Source: Timema cristinae (lineage: Eukaryota > Arthropoda > Insecta > Phasmatodea > Timematidae). From it: a DNA stretch of 64,000 nt. The position numbers and the translations under genes were made by a program. Shown here piece after piece: positions 1 to 11,008 of this stretch. The notes under the pieces were generated by a model that worked only from the letters and a program-made list of their open reading frames with translations, made no database searches and was not told the origin of the DNA. The stretch spans positions 27,028,818 through 27,092,817 of the forward strand of contig JBCFYV010000100.1 of the NCBI GenBank assembly GCA_039000515.1, in the 5' to 3' direction. Each line of letters starts with the position of its first letter. Within the stretch, counting starts at the first letter, position 1.

Positions 1-240
1 AGCACCACGTCTTACCACCCGTTCGGGTTATACGCTTTAAGTACTAATTACGTTAATGGATTTAGGAATTTGGAAGGTTGAATTAGAGGAAGTGAACCTG
101 CATTTGTGTGGGAGAGTGGAAAACCATTCAGGAAAAACCACCCCCAGTTCACCCGACCGAGATTCGAACCTCGATCTCCCCGTCCTCAGCGGTCGTGCTC
201 AACACGACAAGCGCGTTAGCCAACTACGCCACCGAGGCGG
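1..240 (-). mobile_element. SINE type B, near-complete
   Basis: This copy reads head-to-tail on the minus strand. The common 3' tail lies at 1-36, and the tRNA-like head lies at about 150-240. The head has an A-box-like TGGCGTAGTTGG and a B-box-like GGTTCGAATCT on the minus strand. The body between them (TTTTCCACTCTCC...CACAAATGCAGG style) is shared with the other B copies. The (TAA)n tract, if present, is cut off by the window edge. Being tRNA-derived is inferred from the internal promoter boxes. Confidence 0.85.
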
Positions 241-361
241 GTCTTTTGTTTATTACTTTGGTCTTCCCATCTTCCCTCACGCTAATATGGTTGCACTTCA
301 TCTTATACTCCCTGCTCATCCCTTTACTCTAGATTAAGTTTCTAATATACATGAGATCCGT

Positions 362-592
362 ATGGGTGATAACACATCTAACAACGTATCACTCTGGAGT
401 GTAATTGGATTGCCTAAAACAGGGATATCGGGGTTCGAACCCAGTGAAGGTTTAAACCGAAGAGGTTTTTAGCTAAATGGCTTCCCACTCTCCCTTCACG
501 CAAATGCGGGGTAATTTCTTCTTCATCCCTATCATAAGCGTGATTAATGTATCCGTGAATCCTGGACGGGTACTAGGATGCGGTGAGATAAA
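362..592 (+). mobile_element. SINE type C, diverged
   Basis: A degenerate copy with a B-box-like GGGGTTCGAACCC at about 430. The shared SINE body follows (CCCACTCTCCCTTCACGCAA near 484), and then a mutated tail (GGACGGGTACTAGGATGCGGTG). The head is too decayed to score an A box. It is older than the type B copy next to it, judging by its divergence from the tail consensus. Confidence 0.65.
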
Positions 593-780
593 AAGAAATA
601 TTAAAAGAGTTATTTGTTATAAAAACTTACCTTGAGTAATGTTTCCTTACATCTTACTTTAAAAGGCGAGTAACTCAATTGGGGGTAACACTTGGGTGGC
701 ATGCTTTTTATAGTGAGATCCGAATCATTAGTTCCCAACTTTCTTCAAATCCACGCGATTACCTCATCATAGCAAATTTG

Positions 781-1314
781 ATGACCTGGTGGTCCAGAGG
801 TAAGGTGTCACGACTTCTGTACTGAGGGTCCGGAGTTCAATCCTCGGTCCCGACACAGATCTATCTGATTACCAAACCCTTCCTTCACCTCTGATAAGAC
901 GTGTATTTTATTATTATTAGCACCACGTCTTACTACCCGTTCGGTTTATACGCACTTACCCTAATGTGTAATGGTAGGGTGATTGTGAGATGAAATGAAG
1001 GACCTACAGTTTAACGTGGAATCCGAACCACGGAGGCGACCTGGCATTCCACACATTCACAAGATGTCTTGTCAGAGGTGAAGGAAGGGTTTGGAAATCA
1101 GATAAATCTGTGCCGGGACCGAGGATTGAACCCCGGCCGGCAAGACGTGTATTAATCACAACTTGTGAATGTGGGGAATGCCAGGCCTCCACCGTGGTTC
1201 GGATTCCACGTTAAACTGTAGTTCCTTCATTTCATCTCACAATCACCCTACCATTACACATTAGCGTAAGTGCGTGTAACCCGAACGGGTAGTAAGACGC
1301 GGTGCTAATAATAG
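781..1314 (+). mobile_element. SINE type A, interrupted by a second SINE A
   Basis: The outer type A copy has its tRNA-like head at 781-855 (A box TGGTGGTCCAGAGGTAAGG, B box AGTTCAATCC). It is interrupted at 895 and resumes at 1154, running to the common tail and a short TAA tract at 1314. It is flanked by a 12-bp direct repeat ATAGCAAATTTG at 769-780 and 1315-1326, which is a target-site duplication from target-primed reverse transcription. This copy gives a reference structure for type A once the nested copy is removed. Confidence 0.9.
908..1141 (-). mobile_element. SINE type A, 5'-truncated, nested in another SINE A
   Basis: It is inserted in the opposite orientation inside the SINE at 781-1314. 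The 12-bp duplication AAGACGTGTATT is present at 896-907 and 1142-1153. The tail with TAATAATAA starts at 908. The head stops inside the tRNA-like part, so roughly the first 50 bases of the element are missing. That is the expected result of incomplete reverse transcription. Confidence 0.9.
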
Positions 1315-1340
1315 ATAGCAAATTTGTATTTTTAATTTAT

Positions 1341-1565
1341 TTAGCATCGCATCTTACTACCCGTTCAGGCTATGCGCATATGCATTAATAATGCTAATGT
1401 ATTAGGGATGAGGAAGGAAAAATTTCAGAGGCTATCTACCCATATTTGCGTAGAAGGAAAGTGGGAAAACAATTGAGGAAAATCCACCCTCATAAGACCA
1501 GATTGGGATTCGAGTCCTTATAACCTCGAGTGACGCCTTCTAGATCATTCTATCACTGAATCGGG
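1341..1565 (-). mobile_element. SINE type C, diverged
   Basis: Minus-strand copy. A tail variant (CTTACTACCCGTTCAGGCTA) is at about 1350. A TTTGCGTAGAAGGAAAGTGGG body lies at 1445-1470. A B-box complement (GGGATTCGAGTCC) is at about 1505. No target-site duplication could be read. Confidence 0.65.
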
Positions 1566-1927
1566 TACATTTTCTTTAAAAGACTAGTTTTTATTTACCT
1601 GAAGCTCCTGAACACTTTTTATACCCATTTTGATAAATTTACTGCTCTTAATTGAAGGAATGTTTTGCTTTAACGAGGTTTTTAACGCACAATTTCTGAA
1701 TCGACTTACTATTTTAACGGACGGCTTACAAACAAACCAAATATTAAAATATATAGTACACAACATAGAGTCCCCAAGCCAACCGGTTATACCTTTTTTG
1801 GGGCATTTCAGAAATTGAATCTAAAACCCCTAATAAAGTAGATAGACTCATTGTAGCTCACAATATTCAATATTAGAGCATTATTATTTCGTTCAAAATT
1901 ATTGTAATTTTTTAACTGTTCTCTCAA

Positions 1928-2150
1928 CGCAAGGGCTACCCACTTCAGTGTCTCGCAATACACTGGACTACTAATGACGGGGAGATCAGGGTTCAAATCC
2001 CAGTCTTGTGTACTGAGGATGGATTTTCCTAGATGTGTTTCCACTCTCCCTCCAAGCAAATGTGGGTACACTTTCTCTAGATTTAATCACACAAATCCCT
2101 AACACATAAGCGTACGACCCGAATGGATACTATGACGTGGTATTAAAAAA
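1928..2150 (+). mobile_element. SINE type C
   Basis: Plus-strand copy. A B-box-like GGGTTCAAATCCC lies near 1988, followed by the body motif TTTCCACTCTCCCTCCAAGC. A degenerate tail (GACCCGAATGGATACTATGA) follows at about 2116, then an A-rich end. The head lacks a clean A box. Confidence 0.65.
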
Positions 2151-2337
2151 AACCAAAGGTTATTTGCGTTTTGATTTAAGGAACAGGAGTGAGGAGGGCA
2201 TCTTAGATAAAATGTGTCACATCAGGCGTAGAGAGAGAGTATGTACAGTAATAAAACTGCCAGTTAGTAAAGCCAACCAACCTCAATGAATACTGACCCA
2301 GATCTCATTTTTAATATTGACCCAGTTCAATGTGAGT

Positions 2338-2545
2338 CTAACGCCTTAGACCATCTAGCTGCAACTGCGAGTGCTAATCGGACAAAGGCGTCTGACCATC
2401 TGGTCTGATTTGCTGGTGACGCGAGAGGTCCTGGTCTTGAATCCCGGCTTAGTGTACTGAGGTGAGTTTTTTAAAAATTATTTCCCATTCTTTCTCCACG
2501 CAAATTCTGGCTATATTTCCTCTAAATCCTATATCTCGTCCTTAT
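2338..2545 (+). mobile_element. SINE type C-like fragment lacking the tail
   Basis: A tRNA-like head with a B-box-like GGTCTTGAATCCCGG near 2430 is followed by the type C body (TTTCCCATTCTTTCTCCACG). The common tail is not recognisable downstream. It is probably an old copy. Its boundaries are uncertain. Confidence 0.45.
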
Positions 2546-4837
2546 TAATTGTTAATGACAGCTGGATGGAGTAAGCGCGCACAACACACCAAACCAAACT
2601 AGACGTACATATGGGCACCATTCAAATTTGAAACATAAAGATTACGATTTCGACCAGTATCTTTTTTTTTCTCTCTGGGACGTTTGGTTTAAAGCTCTTT
2701 TCAATTCCAAGCCATGTCAAAGAGAGCCACACTTAACTACCTGAAGAACCCACAATACAGTATAAACAGATCACGTGGCAAAAAGACGCAACGCAAGCTG
2801 CGCTGGTTTGTCTCTCACATTCTACTGCAGACAATGTCACTCTCTAGCTACGTTGGGTCTGAGCTACACGCTGAATAAGATAGTAACCTAACGGTTTACA
2901 TACCTAACTGACTTGTTCACAGTTATATACACACGACATGAAGAACTATAGTGCATCGACAAACATATTAGAACAGATTATGAACAGTAAAAGGAGTTTG
3001 AATATACATTTCAAACATATTCTTTACTTTTCGGGTATTAAAATAATCACACGGAAACATACATTTTTCACAAAACTAGTAAATAATAGGCCTGTTTAAA
3101 AAAAAAACATTCAAGTTATCTTTAAAGCTATTGCTTGTAAATCGATTTCTAGTTCTATCGTATATTCTCTTATAACGGTCCTTAGAAGAAAGGGGAGGTG
3201 TTTACAAGTTCCCAAACTCGCCGCGGGACATTCCCGTTTGGGATACGACCTCTGTTGAACTTTCTGGGGTGGTTGCGGACCTTAGCACTGGTTGTGACCC
3301 TTGTTCTTCTGACACAGTGAAAACATCATTCTAATGTAACGTTCCCATAGACGTAGAAAAGTGAGCACCGGTAACGTCTTCTGTCGAATAAATCCAATTC
3401 AGGACTTGTCCGGCAATTGTTGAGTTGTTTTGATCTCATTATCTGGACTCCAGTCGTACTTATTTCCGAAGAAAGAGGTGGCTCTTACCAAAAGACATAA
3501 AGGACAGCAGTTGAGCGTCTTTTGAAAAAAAAAACCAATAAAATATGTAACGGAAATTGTTAGTCCTGTTTGATTAGTGGTTTCAATGAAGAGACCAATA
3601 GGACGTGTTTCACGATTCATAACCGTCATCTTTTATTGATTTGGTCCGAAAAAAAAATTGGTTATTGGATTTAAAGACACTTTAAACTAAAAAATGTGTG
3701 ATGTATGTTTTATAATAAAATACGCAAGTAGCTAAATGATAAATGAAACCTCAAAATAATAAATTTGTTTGCGTTATTAATTTATTGATCTTGAAAACGA
3801 GTGGCTTTTGCGTTGTTTATAATAACAATACAAGCAAATTTTTTCTTCAAAAAGTAACGGAATAAAAACTTCAAAATTATATTTGTGAACATGTTTGTGG
3901 GCAGCTATCGTTAATTCTAGAAGGAGTTTTAAAAACAAGTAGTTTAATGATATTTTAAATTTAGGTTAAGCCTAGTGTGACTACAAAAATGTAACGAAAT
4001 CTTAATAGAAAAGTTATTATTTGTAGACTTTTTAACGCAAGTGTTTTATGTTTCCTTTTTTAAAGGATTAAAAAAAATGATTTATACAAATTTGGAAAAT
4101 CGGTGGTAGCGTGAATTTACAAAAAAAAAAAAAATTAAAAAAAAGGATAAATCAAATCAACTTTGAAAACAGTTTTTGATGTTTTCTTTTTTTCTAGAAG
4201 GATTTCACTAATTACCGGTAGGTCTTACTATAAATTATTTTAGTGAATCTTCTTGTGTGATCCCATTCTACAGGCTTAGTGCTAACAATATATTAGGATT
4301 AATAGTCATTTATGCAATTAATCTATTACAGTGACTATGTTCCAAGGCTTTATGGGATGATATTAGCTTAGGGCTTACTCTAAAGTGGTCTCAGATAATT
4401 AACCTATGGATAATCACATACATGTGATCCGTAAGGGTGAATGGTGACTTGTGGCTGTGGCGTCTGAAAGGAATCAGGAGTCAAGTTGAATCATCGCACG
4501 TGAGAGAAGTTTCAATCGCAAGAAAGAACAAGAGGAAATAAGACGCATCTGAATTGAGGTATGATTACCCCATTAAAACATATTTAAAAAAATTATTTGG
4601 CTATAGTACGCTTGTTGTATGTTAGAAACGTGTATTTTCTTTACTATTCAATATTGCCAAAATGCACTCTTTTAAACTACGTATTGACACATCAAAAATA
4701 CGGACGTACAAATATAAACGCTCATTTTCTCTCCAATACTGAACTAGATTTTGCTTTGCACCGAAATACTGTATTCGTTATTCCGCCATCTTGATCTTGG
4801 TCCTTCTCGATTATATCGTGTTCCTACACATTATATT
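2546..4837. other. AT-rich stretch with no recognised gene
   Basis: Mostly AT-rich unique-looking DNA. The somewhat more GC-rich part at 3180-3500 contains short open frames on the minus strand, but none shows a known domain or convincing splice context. Nothing else was recognised. Confidence 0.4.
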
Positions 4838-5085
4838 TTTCATGTATTTATTTAATTGAAGTGTTTAACGTGCACTTTCTGACCTGACTGATTATATCAG
4901 CACAAGACTTATAAACTAACTTAAATCTATAACAGATAAGTCATCCCTCAGCCATTAATTCATCACTGTGAAAGGAAAAACACACATTTCAACAATGATA
5001 ATTTGTTTGGCCATACCAGGAATAGAACCCAGTACCTCTAGCTCAGTAGACAAACGCACTGCCGACTGAGCTAGGGCCGGACTTA
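4838..5085 (-). mobile_element. SINE type D
   Basis: Read on the minus strand, the tRNA-like head at 5020-5085 has A box TAGCTCAGTCGGCAGTGCG and B-box-like GGGTTCTATTCC. A body with CTTTCACAGTGATGAATTAA follows. The tail is (TGCTGATATAATCAGTC...GAAAGTGCACGTTAAA) followed by AATTAAATAAATA. This tail differs from that of types A, B and C but is shared with type E. The head looks like an ordinary type I tRNA. Confidence 0.8.
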
Positions 5086-5255
5086 CACATCAAAAATATT
5101 TACGAAAACATTAAATAGCTTATGTTCTCAATATTAACCATCCCAACGAAGCTTTTATTTGTTGACGAAAAGGCAATGTTTTGTTAGGTTGGGATAGCTT
5201 GTAATTATAAACATGCTCACAAAAATTCTTTGACGCCATCTTGGCACTGTTTTAT

Positions 5256-5566
5256 TTTTTATTTATTTGTGGTATTTAATGAGTACTTTCTGAACCGATT
5301 GATTATATCAGCTCATGAGAATGTCTATGAGCTATAGTTAAGGTATCCACACATTTTGCAAGGAAAGGTATTTTCACATACCTTCCAGAGATGTTTTACA
5401 TGCCACAATCAACACGTGACTGACGGCTTTACTTTCTTTCCGAAGGAAATTGTGTTACGGATTTTTGTCGCTCAAGAAAAATCGGTCAACCTCGACTTGT
5501 TTAGGCCCACGAACATCGGGTCATGAGGCGATTAATTTACCCCAAGGTCACAGAGGAATAATAAAA
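5256..5566 (-). mobile_element. SINE type E
   Basis: On the minus strand a tRNA-like head at about 5500-5566 is followed by a body with GATACAAATCCGTAACACAA-like sequence and a CGGAAGGAAAGTAAAGCCGTC-like segment. The tail TGATATAATCAATCGGTTCA is shared with type D. The head has GACCTTGGGGTAAA in the A-box position. The copy is fairly diverged. Confidence 0.75.
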
Positions 5567-6640
5567 TAAAATCTTATAAATGTTGGCCACAAAATGTTTG
5601 TATTTTCTAAGAGGCCCTTCTATGCAAATTGACTTTATTGACTGCATTGTATTCAGTCCATTGAATTACTCCGGTCAGATATTACAAATATAACACTTTA
5701 GGTGAGGGGAGGGAGAAACAAGAGGGGAGAGGGGAATATTGTGTCATTTGCCTCCACGCGCTGACCAGCGAGTAATAATAATAATAAACGCAAAACAAAC
5801 ATATGTGTTTACAACTGGTTTTATAATCATTCAATAATTCATTTTATTCCCTCTGGAAAGTGAGACAGATGATTATGAAATGAACTTCAAGCTCAAACAC
5901 TTTTGAAAAAAGAAGTGGAATAAAACTAAGCTTAGAGACACGTGTCTTTGATATACTGAGAATAAATATTCTCTCAACTATTCCTAAAACAAACCACTGT
6001 CGTATAGTCAGTCGTGGTGACAAACATAACAAAACTGCAAATTTATAAATAATTTTGTTAAGTGTAGACTGACTAAATCTTATGTAAATTTTATTAGTAT
6101 GAGTTATAGAATATTATTGAATAGTTATATAATATTGCTACAGTAGTTGGTGTTAACATAATATAAATAAATTAGTAGAATGACGAAGAATATTATCTTT
6201 CCATTATAGCAATTAAAATTCACTTTAAATGCCCAATAGATAAATAAGCTAAAATTTTACGTAATGAAGTTTAGTTAAGACGACCTAGTGCCCCAATTAA
6301 TACTGAAATGTATACTTATTTTATAGATATTATATACATACATTATATTTATATATATATTTTGCAAATAATGTAAATGTGTATATATGTATAAATACTA
6401 TTTGCAGATTTATATTGTAAAAATAAAAGGATCTTTCCCTAAACTAATTGTTCCCAATGCCCGCGACCGGTGATAATGAAAGTATATTTTTATTTTTAAA
6501 CTGTCCTTGATTCAATTTCATGTGTTGCCCTAAAATAATTAAGTATTATTGTGTCATTAATAAACGATTTAAATCATAATTATGCCTATATTGTATATAT
6601 ATATAATATTTATATAATATATAATATATATATATATATA
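5567..6640. other. AT-rich stretch, ends in TA microsatellite
   Basis: No gene or element was recognised. Short TA tracts occur at about 6335-6360. A longer imperfect (TA)n tract at about 6588-6640 abuts the left inverted repeat of the next element. A (TAA)n run occurs near 5773. Confidence 0.4.
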
Positions 6641-8029
6641 TGTAAACTGATATGTTAAAATACTTCAATATTATAATCAAAGTAGGCCTTTCAAATAGAA
6701 TCATCATTAGCTAGTCTTGAAACTAGTACGAAATAGTGCTGTTCTATCTTCACAACTAGTATGGTAGTCATACAGTGCAGAACAAGTATACTTTTTCTGA
6801 TTCACACGATGCTATAGATGACGTACTAGCTAGTGTAGCATACTGGTTTCAGTAGAGCTATGTCGTGTGATACAGTTTAGAGCCTAGTACGCACTAGGAA
6901 ACATTTACCCGGAAATATTGTTTCCATGTTCCAGCTGTTTCCCAACTGTTGGCCAACATTACTGAAATCACCTTTGGTCATATCGTGGTCAGCCGAAAAA
7001 AACTCTGGAACTGATTGAAATATTTCAAACAAATACATTGTTGTGGGATGTGACAATTAGGACTGTAAAAATCTTGTGAAAACAGTATGATTGACAGTTT
7101 TCTGTTAGTGTAAATAAACACGAACCCACCACCGTTTTCTTCTTCTCTGTCTTCTTGAACAGCTCATAGCTGTATACAAAGAAAGCACAAACCATAGCAG
7201 CAGCATCCTTTTCAACAGACAGCTTTCACTCAACTGAACTCTGTACGGGAAACAATGTTTCATCATTGTAGTCTGGACGTGACACAAAGTTTCTTTAATG
7301 TTTGCCAACAATTTGTTTCCTATGTTGGCCAACAGTTGGGGAACAGTTGGAGAAGAGTTGGGTAACAGTTGGAGAAGAGTTGGGTAACAGTTGGGGAATA
7401 GTTGGAGAAGAGTTGGAGAAGAGTTGGGGAACAGCTAGCCAACAGTTGGAGGACAGTTGGGGAACAGCTAGCCATCAGTTGGGTAACAGTTGGGTAACAG
7501 TTGGGTGACAGTTGGGCAACAGTTGGGTGACAGTTGGGCAACAGTTGGGTGACAGTTGGGTGACAGTTGGGGAACAGCTAGCCATCAGTTGGGCGACAGT
7601 TGGGGAACAGCTAGCCATCAGTTGGGTAACAGTTGGGGAACAGCTAGCCATCAGTTGGGCGACAGTTGGGGAACAGCTAGCCATCAGTTGGGCAACAGTT
7701 GGGGAACAGCTAGCCATCAGTTGGGCGACAGTTGGGGAACAGCTAGCCATCAGTTGGGCAACAGTTGGGTAACAGTTGGGTGACAGTTGGGCGACAGTTG
7801 GGCAACAGTTAGCCAACAATGTTTCCAAGTGCGTACTAAGCTTAAGGGTTTAGTCAGACTGTTGTTGACGAGGAGGCTCCGAATCTTTGCTCAGTTAAGT
7901 GAGGGTGGTTTTTGGCAAGTGTCTTATTGTTGTGATTTTCTTATCCTCTCTCCACGCTAGTGCTGATTCTTATTTGTAAAGGCCTACTTTGATTATAATA
8001 TTTAAGTATTTTAACATATCAGTTTTACA
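6641..8029. mobile_element. Inverted-repeat element carrying a minisatellite
   Basis: Two inverted repeats of about 70 bp bound this unit. The left one is 6641-6710 and the right one is 7957-8029; both contain AAGTAGGCCT and a TGATATGTTAAAATACTT core in opposite orientation. A second internal inverted pair (TAGTACGCACTAGGAAACAT at about 6885 against its complement at 7820-7840) closely brackets the tandem array. No transposase frame is present. The structure fits a non-autonomous DNA transposon, but the family is unknown and no clear target duplication was read. Confidence 0.7.
7325..7822. repeat. 11-bp minisatellite with 33-bp higher-order unit
   Basis: The basic unit is CAGTTGGGTAA with single-base variants. 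In the right part, three units form a 33-bp repeat containing CAGTTGGGGAACAGCTAGCC followed by ATCAGTTGGGCGA. Because 33 is a multiple of three, long frames stay open on both strands, such as an 11-residue WATVGEQLAIS repeat on the plus strand. These frames are an effect of the repeat, not evidence of a gene. Confidence 0.95.
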
Positions 8030-8067
8030 TTGTACTACTATAAAGCCACAGATACACACACAAATGT

Positions 8068-8450
8068 ATATTTATAAAGATAGAACTGGTTTTATTTTTC
8101 AATCGCGTGCGCTCGACCCGGTACAGTCTAGTTTACAGGCGCTATACAATATTGTTGTATGTTGGTTCATTGAGTGCTGGAAAAACTTCTTATTTAGACA
8201 TTTTTATTACTATCGATAGGTTTAGTTAGTAGCAAGTGTGCTAAACCTATCGATGATAATAAAAGTGTAAAAATGAGAAGTTTTCCTAGCACTTATATAA
8301 CCAACATACAATAATATTGTCTAGCGCCTGTAAACTAGTCAGCGTATAACCCGAACGGGTAGTAAGACGCGGTGCTAAATATTATTATTATTATTGTAAA
8401 CTATTCTGTACCGGGTCGAGCGCGCGCGCTTGAAAAATAGAACCTGTTCC
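8068..8450. mobile_element. Long palindromic element interrupted by a SINE tail
   Basis: The left arm is 8072-8222. The right arm, 8238-8449, is its reverse complement with scattered mismatches, around a short central loop (about 8223-8237). Shared blocks include CGACCCGGTACAG, TACAGGCGCTA and AACCTATCGAT. The right arm is longer only because a SINE fragment lies inside it. It has no coding capacity, so it is best called a foldback MITE of unknown family. Confidence 0.85.
8341..8394 (+). mobile_element. SINE 3' tail only, strongly 5'-truncated
   Basis: Only the last 54 bases of the A/B/C tail family are present (GTATAACCCGAACGGGTAGT through an ATT tract). It is flanked by TGTAAACTAGTC (8329-8340) and TGTAAACTATTC (8395-8406), a 12-bp duplication with one mismatch. 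Since the uninterrupted palindrome arm shows what the empty site looked like, this is a well-documented insertion. It shows that the tail alone is enough to be left behind by reverse transcription. Confidence 0.92.
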
Positions 8451-8539
8451 ATCTTTCAAGCGCGCTCGCTCGCTCCAGTCTGGCAACCTCGCATTACAAC
8501 CGATGTGTTCTATTTTATTTTTAGTCGCTCGCCCATTCT

Positions 8540-8766
8540 GACCGTCCCCTAACGCGCTACTCTCGCAGTAGACTAGACTTCCGAAGACGGGGAGATTGAG
8601 GTTCGAATCTCGATCGGGTGTACTGAGGGTAATTTTTTACAGAATTGTTTTCTACTCTCCACTCACGCAAATGCGGGTGTACTTCCTATAAATATAATCC
8701 CTATAACCATGATCGTAATTAGTACATAGGCATTTAACTCGAACGTGTAGTAAAACGCGATGCTAA
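8540..8766 (+). mobile_element. SINE type B/C
   Basis: The head at 8540-8620 has B-box-like GGTTCGAATCTCG. The body TTTTCTACTCTCCACTCACG follows, and then a mutated tail (AACTCGAACGTGTAGTAAAA). The copy is older than the neighbouring insertions by divergence. Confidence 0.7.
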
Positions 8767-8994
8767 GTTTTTTAATTAAATTAACGTGTTTGATGGATTG
8801 GTTATAAATAAGTCAATATTAGCATTAATTTTTATTAAAAATTATTCCTACAAGATTTTAAAAACTTTAAGTTGCATGTGTTATTTTTGTTCTTGTTGCA
8901 CAGCGTATTTATGTATTCGTTCGGATTATCCACTTGATATTTTAATTAATTGAATACATTATTTTGTTGAATTATTTTTTCTATATATAGAACA

Positions 8995-9232
8995 GTGTTT
9001 TACTACCCGTTCAGGGTATACGCTTAAGTACTAATTACGCTAGTGGATTATGAATTGAGAAGGTTTAACTTAGAGCAAAAGATCCCGCATTTGCGTGGAA
9101 GGAGAGTGGAAAACTGTTTAGGAAAACCACTCCCGGTTGACCCAACCAAGATTCGAACCTCGATCTCCACGTCCTCGGTAGTTTAGCTCAACACGTCTAA
9201 CGCGTTAGCTAACTAAGCCACCGAGGTGGGTT
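8995..9232 (-). mobile_element. SINE type B
   Basis: Minus-strand copy. The tail (TTTTACTACCCGTTCAGGGT) starts near 9000. The body TTTGCGTGGAAGGAGAGTGG is at about 9090. The tRNA-like head at 9150-9230 carries the complement of GGTTCGAATCT and TGGCTTAGTTAG. No clear target duplication was seen. Confidence 0.8.
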
Positions 9233-9778
9233 GGTTGAATTAATTAACACTAAATGTCATAGGAACTGTTGAGAAGTCCTGCGATTTTAAAATAAATACA
9301 ACAAATTTTTTTAGTGAAACATTACTTGTAATGTGTGACTGTTTTTTGAGATGCCATAGAGACTTGTCACGCTTATCTTTGCTATTCTCGACTATATTTT
9401 TAATTTTAAAATTAATGGGAATAATAAAAATTTGAACACATTTAACTCAGGTTAAATTTTAAAAAAAATCTGACCTTTTTGATTTATAAAAAGAAATTAC
9501 ACTCAAAATCAAAGGGTAAGGAACAATGATGGTATTTAAAACTCTTCCTAATATAACAATATGGCGGCCAACTCATTTTCTTCATAATTATCCTTTATAA
9601 AAGTATGTTGCCAAATTAAAATTTGAGCTTTTTAGAAACCAAGTGATTAAACCATTTTTATTCAATTCACATCGATTTCAAATTGTATTAATTTATCTTT
9701 AAAAATAACTGGGGACGAAATCATTGGCAGACACCAAGTATTATTTCGAGCACTTTTCCCAATTTTGGTCATAATAAT

Positions 9779-10421
9779 AAGGTACGCGAGAAAAAAGTGG
9801 TGTTTTTAAATATTTTACAGCAAAACTTTTTTGGACAAAATAAATCAAATAATTCCTTAGTAGAAACAAAGAATTTAATTTTCTTCACGTGGTGATATCA
9901 ATAATTCTTGAATATCTGTAAAAGATGTCCTGGAATGTAATGACCACTTTTTTCTTCATTTAAAAGGTTTCTCATATGTCACATATGCTCATCACGGATA
10001 GTGAGCAACTGTTGATATCACCATGTGAAGAAAATTAAACTTTATGTTTCTACTTGAGCAATATTTTTATTTATTCTGACCAAACCAAACCTGTTTACTA
10101 TGAAAACTGCCAAAATATTGCCTTTTTCTCGAGTCCTCTTTCATCCCACCCGCCTCGGTGGCGTAGTTGGCTAACGCGCTAGTTTCGTGTTGAGACCGAC
10201 TGCTGAGGACGGGGAGATCGAGGTTAGAATCTCAGTCGGGTGAACTGGGAGTGATTTTTCCTAAATGGTTTTCCACTCTCCCTCCACGCAAATGCGGGTT
10301 CACTTACTCTAAATTCAACCTTCCCAATTCCTAATCCATTAGCGTAATTAGTACTTAACCCGAACGGGTAGTAAGACGCGGTGCTAAATAATAATAATCA
10401 TCTTTCATCCCTACCTTAACC
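9779..10421. mobile_element. Foldback TTAA MITE copy, with SINE B inserted
   Basis: The two halves of the palindromic family are at 9779-9960 and 9961-10147. They share GTGATATCAA and its complement TTGATATCACCATGTGAAG, and AATAAATCAAATA-type inner blocks. The right terminus CCCTACCTTAA lies at 10409-10419, beyond a SINE at 10148-10401. The left end is decayed. The element has no coding capacity. Confidence 0.75.
10148..10401 (+). mobile_element. SINE type B, full length
   Basis: Complete copy. The tRNA-like head at 10151-10245 has A box TGGCGTAGTTGGCTAACGCG and a B-box variant GAGGTTAGAATCTC. The body TTTTCCACTCTCCCTCCACG follows, and then the intact tail AACCCGAACGGGTAGTAAGA with AATAATAAT. 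The 10-bp duplication CTTTCATCCC is at 10138-10147 and 10402-10411. It sits in the right terminus of a foldback MITE. It is a good reference copy for type B. Confidence 0.92.
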
Positions 10422-11008
10422 TTTTATGATACCATCAGTCCACTCTAGTGTTGGCTAACAAAATAAAAACTGAGTTGATTTTTTAATTTTATTTTGTATG
10501 TTCGTACATCCCCTCAAACGTTTTAAGAATACGTCATCCTAATTACTTCACATGTATCCGCCTTGAGTAAGACAGACACAAATAGCTTGTCCGAGTAAAG
10601 TAAGTAATATAGCTGTAATGAGCTCAGTGTCTTGACCAGGGCGTTTATCACTAATGACTCGCAACTAGCCGGTAATTTAAGAAGCGTGCCGTGTGCCTTC
10701 ACCCTAATTACAACTGATCTCCTCGCTATTCCGCCTCAGATAGGGGGGATCTGGCAAGGAAACAGGTTCCTTTCCTCGCCGTTACTTACCGCGTGGAGCC
10801 ACTTGAGTGACTGACGAGACGATAAACCACATTCACTGATTACTTACTACCTCAAAACTACTTTATTTACACTCGTTGTACGATCAGATTTGTCTTTTTT
10901 TTTTTCTTATTTTTAAATAGTCCCGATTCAAACTTTTACTTCTAACTATGCTCTGAATCCTAAATTTGTAATTGAGGGTCAAAATATACAAAGATATAGC
11001 TTTACCGG

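Noticed and set aside
3399..3629. Possible exon on the minus strand with TTTTG/GTAAGAG donor
   Set aside because: No domain, no acceptor and no codon pattern. Frames of this size are expected by chance here.
7475..7828. 117-residue open frame (CPTVAQL repeats)
   Set aside because: It is produced by the 11/33-bp minisatellite. Equivalent frames are open on the other strand.
10148..10245. tRNA gene call in the SINE heads (also 20458, 24672 and others)
   Set aside because: The A and B boxes are good, but the heads are always followed by the SINE body and tail and have poor acceptor stems. They are SINE heads, not tRNA genes.
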